The position numbers were made by a program, and so were the translations under genes. From Pseudomonas huaxiensis (GTDB lineage: Bacteria; Pseudomonadota; Gammaproteobacteria; Pseudomonadales; Pseudomonadaceae): 64,000 bases of DNA. The notes beneath the pieces were generated by a model that did not search any database, was not told the DNA's origin, and saw nothing but the letters and a program-made list of their open reading frames with translations. The stretch spans positions 1-64,000 of the forward strand of contig NZ_QKVL01000006.1 in NCBI RefSeq assembly GCF_003231275.1, written 5' to 3'. Shown here piece by piece: positions 60,523 through 64,000 of the stretch; the stretch's first letter is position 1, and each line of letters starts with the position of its first letter.

Positions 60523-61913
60523 GCTCGCTGCGCCAGAGGACGCTATGGCGGGTGATGCTTTTGCTGGTGCTGGGGACCAGCCTGTTGGCGCTGTACAACT
60601 ACCACGACAGCCGCCGCGAAATCACCGAAGTCTATGATGCCCATCTTGCGCAGAATGCCCGCCTGCTAGAGGGCGTAATGAGCATACCGGTGCAGGACGG
60701 TAGCCGTGAGGAGCTGTACCGGGCCTTCAACGACGCCTTGGGCAAAGCTGGACGGCATAGGGTTGGCCATCCCTATGAAAGCAAGCTGGCCTTTCAGGTC
60801 TGGGATGATACCGGCAAGCTGTTGGTTCACACCCCCAGCGCCCCGGCCCTGGGGGCGCTTCCAGTCTCTTCGGGCTTTGCCGACTTTCCGGTTAATGGTG
60901 AACAGTGGCGTGGTTTCGTCCTCCCCGTGCCGCAACGGCATTGGGTCATCTGGGTCGGCGAACGCGAGGATGTCCGATACGACCTGATCGACCGGATTGT
61001 CCGCCACACCTTGTTTCCTTTCCTGGTCGGTAGCCTTGCCCTGGCCCTGCTGGTCTGGGCCGCGATCGGGTGGGGGCTGCAACCCTTGCAGAACATGGCC
61101 AATGTCATACGCGCCCGGCATGCCGACTCCCTGGAGCCGTTGCAATTGGTGCCATTGCCATCGGAGCTGGAGCCCATGCAGGCGGCGATCAATCGTCTAC
61201 TGGCGCAGATCGAAGACCTGTTGCGTCGCGAGCATCGCTTCATCGCCGACGCAGCCCATGAGATGCGCACCCCACTGGCGATCCTGCGCCTGCATGCGCA
61301 GAACGCCCAGGCGGCCACCACCGAGGACGAGCGGCATAAAGCTCTGACTTTCCTGATCGGCGGCGTCGATCGCCTGGCTCGGGTGGTCAACCAGCTGTTG
61401 ACCCTGGCCCGCCTGGAGCCGCGCCTGGGACAACGTGCGAGCCCCCCGGTCGATCTTGCGCAGGTGGTCACCGATACGCTGGCGGAGTTGACCCCCTGGA
61501 TTCTCGACCGTGGCCTGGAACCGTCGCTGGACATCGGCGAGGGTGATCACCATCTGGCTGTCGATCCCGGCGTGCTGGGCATCGCCTTGCAGAACCTGGT
61601 GGCGAACGCGGTGGAGCACTCGCCGGCGGGAGGGCGTGTCACGGTGTCGCTCAGGCAGTTGGACGGTGAGGCCGTGTTAACCGTCGAAGACGAAGGTCCG
61701 GGTATCGACGAGGCCAGCCTGTCGCGGGTCTTCGAGCGCTTCTACAGCCGGAACAGCCCCAATGGCGCCGGCCTCGGACTCTCTATCGTCGCCACCATCG
61801 TTGAGCGCATGGGGGGGCAGGTGCGGCTTGAAAACCGATCGGGCGGCGGACTTGCCGCGACCCTGTCGATCCCGCTCGAGCGCACGGTCGCTACGGACTT
61901 CAGACTTCCTTAA
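60519..61913 (+). CDS. sensor histidine kinase
   Basis: Membrane kinase of 464 residues. Two transmembrane helices (about 10-30 and 163-185) flank a periplasmic sensor of roughly 130 residues, followed by a HAMP-like linker. The H-box DAAHEMRTPLAILRLHAQ has H247, the N-box is LQNLVANAVEHSP, and G1/G2 boxes DEGPGIDEAS and GAGLGLSIVATI follow. It belongs to the QseC/PmrB type. The stimulus is unknown. Its stop codon lies inside a putative binding box for its partner regulator. Confidence 0.93.
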   Translation: MSSLRQRTLWRVMLLLVLGTSLLALYNYHDSRREITEVYDAHLAQNARLLEGVMSIPVQDGSREELYRAFNDALGKAGRHRVGHPYESKLAFQVWDDTGKLLVHTPSAPALGALPVSSGFADFPVNGEQWRGFVLPVPQRHWVIWVGEREDVRYDLIDRIVRHTLFPFLVGSLALALLVWAAIGWGLQPLQNMANVIRARHADSLEPLQLVPLPSELEPMQAAINRLLAQIEDLLRREHRFIADAAHEMRTPLAILRLHAQNAQAATTEDERHKALTFLIGGVDRLARVVNQLLTLARLEPRLGQRASPPVDLAQVVTDTLAELTPWILDRGLEPSLDIGEGDHHLAVDPGVLGIALQNLVANAVEHSPAGGRVTVSLRQLDGEAVLTVEDEGPGIDEASLSRVFERFYSRNSPNGAGLGLSIVATIVERMGGQVRLENRSGGGLAATLSIPLERTVATDFRLP

Positions 61914-61920
61914 GCTTCAG
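61898..61920 (+). promoter_or_regulatory. CTTCAG-N5-CTTAAG response-regulator box before cytochrome b561 gene
   Basis: CTTCAG (61898-61903), five bases, CTTAAG (61909-61914) and an adjacent CTTCAG (61915-61920). It has the same geometry and sequence as the box at 55542 and lies 45 bases upstream of the cytochrome gene. Confidence 0.55.
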
Positions 61921-61964
61921 ATGGCACCTTGGCATCGTCTGTTCCACTCCGAGGGGCCAAGGAT

Positions 61965-62507
61965 ATGAAGCACGAATCAAGCACTGACCGTTACGGTCGC
62001 CTGTCCATCATCATGCACTGGAGCATGGTGATCCTGTTCATTGGAACATATGCCTGTATCGAGTTGCGTGGTGCCCTGCCCAAAGGGCATGCCCTGAAGG
62101 GACCACTGCTGGGCGTCCATGGTCTGCTGGGCCTGGCAGTCTTCGCGCTGGTCTGGGTTCGCCTGCTGGGCCGTCTGACTCCCCGTCCGCCGATACGGCC
62201 GCAACCACCGGCTTGGCAGAACGCGGTGGCGAAACTTATGCACCTGGCGCTGTATGGCCTGATGATCGTTACGCCTTTGTTGGCCTGGCTAATGTTGAGC
62301 GCCGCAGGCAAACCGCTACCGTACTGGGATATCTCGCTGCCATCGCTGATCGCTCTCGATCCCGCCTTGGCCCGGCAACTCAAGGGATGGCATGAATGGT
62401 TGGGTAGCGCTGGTTATTGGCTGATCGGCATGCATGCGCTGGCTGGTCTTGTTCACCACTACTGGTTCAAGGACAACACCCTCAGGCGCATGCTGCCTGG
62501 TCGTTGA
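61965..62507 (+). CDS. cytochrome b561
   Basis: Inner-membrane diheme protein of 180 residues with four hydrophobic helices. Histidines suited to heme ligation appear in LSIIMHWSMVI, LLGVHGLLGL, LKGWHEWLG and LIGMHALAGLVHHYW. Bacterial members oxidise quinol or superoxide and pass electrons through the membrane. ATG 61965 follows AAGGAT. It is probably controlled by the two-component system immediately upstream through the box at 61898. Confidence 0.88.
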   Translation: MKHESSTDRYGRLSIIMHWSMVILFIGTYACIELRGALPKGHALKGPLLGVHGLLGLAVFALVWVRLLGRLTPRPPIRPQPPAWQNAVAKLMHLALYGLMIVTPLLAWLMLSAAGKPLPYWDISLPSLIALDPALARQLKGWHEWLGSAGYWLIGMHALAGLVHHYWFKDNTLRRMLPGR

Positions 62508-62583
62508 GCGAAGGAGCATGCCTTGTGGCAACTGCCGCTGCATGCCTTGTTCTACATCAATCCCGCCTTTGCACTGAATAGAA

Positions 62584-62611
62584 TAATGATCTCGACGGCG
62601 TCTGCCGATCG
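62584..62611 (+). promoter_or_regulatory. possible FliA-type promoter of the chemoreceptor gene
   Basis: TAAT at 62584-62587, a 16-base spacer and GCCGATCG at 62604-62611 resemble TAAA-N15-GCCGATAA. It lies 60 bases upstream of the chemoreceptor ATG. The match is partial. Confidence 0.35.
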
Positions 62612-62671
62612 GGCCACAAAACCCTGGCGTGCGTTGCCCATCAACCTGTTGTAGCTATTCGGGAACTCATC

Positions 62672-64000
62672 ATGTGGTTTAGACAAATACGGATTGGCCT
62701 GCGCTCGACCTTGGCATTTTCGTCGTTAGGGCTTCTGTTGATCGTGCTGGGGCTTATCTCGCTCTATCAGATGAACCAGATGGATGGCCACAGCGACGAG
62801 GTCAATGACAACTGGTTGCCATCGATCATGACGGTCAACGACATGAGTGCGGCCAGTTCGCGCATTCGCGCCATGACCTTGCGCTATGCGCTGGTGGAGG
62901 GGAGTGCCAGGGACAGTACCTTGGCTAGCCTGGAAAAGGCCGAACGCGACCTGGAAACGAGCGAGCGCCTTTATGAATCGCTGATTTCGTCCAAGGAAGA
63001 ACGTGCCCTGTACGAGACTTACAAATCCGCCAAAGCACTCTATATGGAGCAGTCCAGGTTGACCGTTTCACTCAGTCGCTCCGGCGATCTGGAGGCGACC
63101 CGCAAGTTGGTGGCGCAGAAGCTCGGCGACTATGCCGAAAACGTTGCCAGGGCTCTAGACGAATTGACCCGGGTCAACGACGAAGGCGCCAAACGCGCTG
63201 CAGCCGCCAGCGATACCGCGTTCAACGACTCGATGAAGATGGTGATCTTCATCATGCTGGTGGCCGTGCTGTTGACCGCCGCGCTTGCCATGACTTTCAC
63301 CCGAAGCCTGGTCCTCCCCCTCGCGCAAGCGGTGGAACAAGCCCGGGTAGTGGCGTCCGGCGATCTGACCCGACATGTCGAGATCGTGGGTAAGGACGAG
63401 CCGGCACAGTTGCTGAGTGCCCTGCAGGACATGCAGGTTAGCCTGCGTGGCACCATCCAGCATATTGCCGACTCCGCCAACCAGTTGGCCTCTGCCTCCG
63501 AACAGTTGCATTCGGTCACCGAGGACTCGACCCGTGGCCTGCACCAACAGAATGCGGAAATCGAGCAGGCAGCCACCGCTGTGAACGAGATGACCAGCGC
63601 CGTCGAGGAGGTGGCGCGCAATGCCGTGAGCACCTCGGAAGCCTCGCGCCAGGCCGACCAGACGTCACGCAATGGTCGTGAGCAGGTTGGCCAGACGGTA
63701 AGTTCCATTGTTCGGCTGGCCGAGGACGTCACGCAGACTTCCGGCAGTGTCGAGCATCTGGCCAATCATGTACGTGACATCAGCCAGGTGCTCTCGGTCA
63801 TTCGTGCCATTGCCGAACAGACCAATCTGTTGGCGCTCAACGCTGCTATCGAAGCGGCTCGCGCCGGAGAGCAGGGACGCGGCTTTGCGGTGGTGGCCGA
63901 TGAGGTAAGGGCACTGGCGCACCGTACCCAGCAATCGACCCAGGAAATTGAACAGATGATAGCGGCCATCGACCAAGGCACCAGTCAGGCCGTGGCGGCG
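62672..64000 (+). CDS. methyl-accepting chemotaxis protein (partial, runs off window)
   Basis: The first 443 codons of a chemoreceptor. The N-terminal transmembrane helix (about 11-31) is followed by a four-helix-bundle periplasmic sensor, a second helix (about 191-211), a HAMP domain, and the start of the signalling domain. The conserved hairpin tip [20 protein letters not shown] is visible at about residues 379-398. The ligand cannot be read from the four-helix domain. No stop codon is reached before the end of the window. Confidence 0.93.
   Translation, partial: MWFRQIRIGLRSTLAFSSLGLLLIVLGLISLYQMNQMDGHSDEVNDNWLPSIMTVNDMSAASSRIRAMTLRYALVEGSARDSTLASLEKAERDLETSERLYESLISSKEERALYETYKSAKALYMEQSRLTVSLSRSGDLEATRKLVAQKLGDYAENVARALDELTRVNDEGAKRAAAASDTAFNDSMKMVIFIMLVAVLLTAALAMTFTRSLVLPLAQAVEQARVVASGDLTRHVEIVGKDEPAQLLSALQDMQVSLRGTIQHIADSANQLASASEQLHSVTEDSTRGLHQQNAEIEQAATAVNEMTSAVEEVARNAVSTSEASRQADQTSRNGREQVGQTVSSIVRLAEDVTQTSGSVEHLANHVRDISQVLSVIRAIAEQTNLLALNAAIEAARAGEQGRGFAVVADEVRALAHRTQQSTQEIEQMIAAIDQGTSQAVAA

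Overview
The window is a chromosomal segment of a Pseudomonas of the fluorescens/putida group. The evidence is the gene order ileS-lspA-fkpB-ispH, type IV minor pilins, thiO, bamD, rluD, pgeF, clpB, the high GC content and Pseudomonas-typical small proteins (a PP0621-type protein beside bamD, a DUF3094-type protein beside ndh). All functional statements come from reading motifs and context; no database search was run.

Region 1 (1-31.2 kb) is mostly core genome. It holds a LetAB/Pqi-type lipid-transport operon (146-3711); rpsT; murJ and the ribF-ileS-lspA-fkpB-ispH operon; a reduced minor-pilin cluster (a reverse-strand fimT, then pilV-W-X-E, with no pilY1); thiO; bamD facing away from the rluD-pgeF pair; clpB behind a heat-shock-type promoter; a tRNA cluster (Asn, Pro, Lys and an identical second Pro); a multicopper oxidase; ndh; and the pilC-pilD-coaE-yacG operon divergent from pilA, with no pilB. 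A tRNA-Thr(CGT) gene with its terminator (31117-31228) closes this part.

Region 2 (31.2-34.9 kb) is accessory DNA that looks more AT-rich. It carries an unknown gene overlapping an XRE/ImmA-IrrE regulator-protease gene, and a probable Panacea-type toxin-antitoxin pair.

Region 3 (34.9-55.2 kb) is the most unusual part: two divergent gene sets around a control region at 40246-40426. The leftward set encodes an aldehyde-deformylating-oxygenase (ADO)-like diiron protein, an ArsP-type permease, a thioredoxin-fold protein with a Cys-Cys pair, a fatty-acyl/thioester reductase-like SDR, a divergent ArsM-type methyltransferase and a LuxR-type regulator. The rightward set encodes PstSCAB-type phosphate/arsenate ABC transport, an acyl-CoA-ligase-like adenylating enzyme, an RND (MMPL) transporter fused to a LolA-like domain and a probable outer-membrane barrel. 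It continues into arsR-arsB-arsC-arsH, a tyrosine phosphatase, arsO and an arsN-type acetyltransferase. Fatty-acid activation, reduction and deformylation enzymes interleaved with arsenic methylation, organoarsenical export and arsenic resistance suggest a pathway that makes and exports an arsenic-containing lipid or related organoarsenical. That product is an inference. I do not recall a published description of this gene set.

Region 4 (55.2-64 kb) starts with a second lipid-type operon: thermostable-hemolysin family protein, AMP-dependent ligase, heme-oxygenase-like diiron oxidase, SDR, a TPR-like secreted protein, then an OmpR-type response regulator and histidine kinase. CTTCAG-N5-CTTCAG-type boxes precede both this operon and the following cytochrome b561 gene, which suggests control by the encoded two-component system. 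A chemoreceptor gene runs off the right edge.
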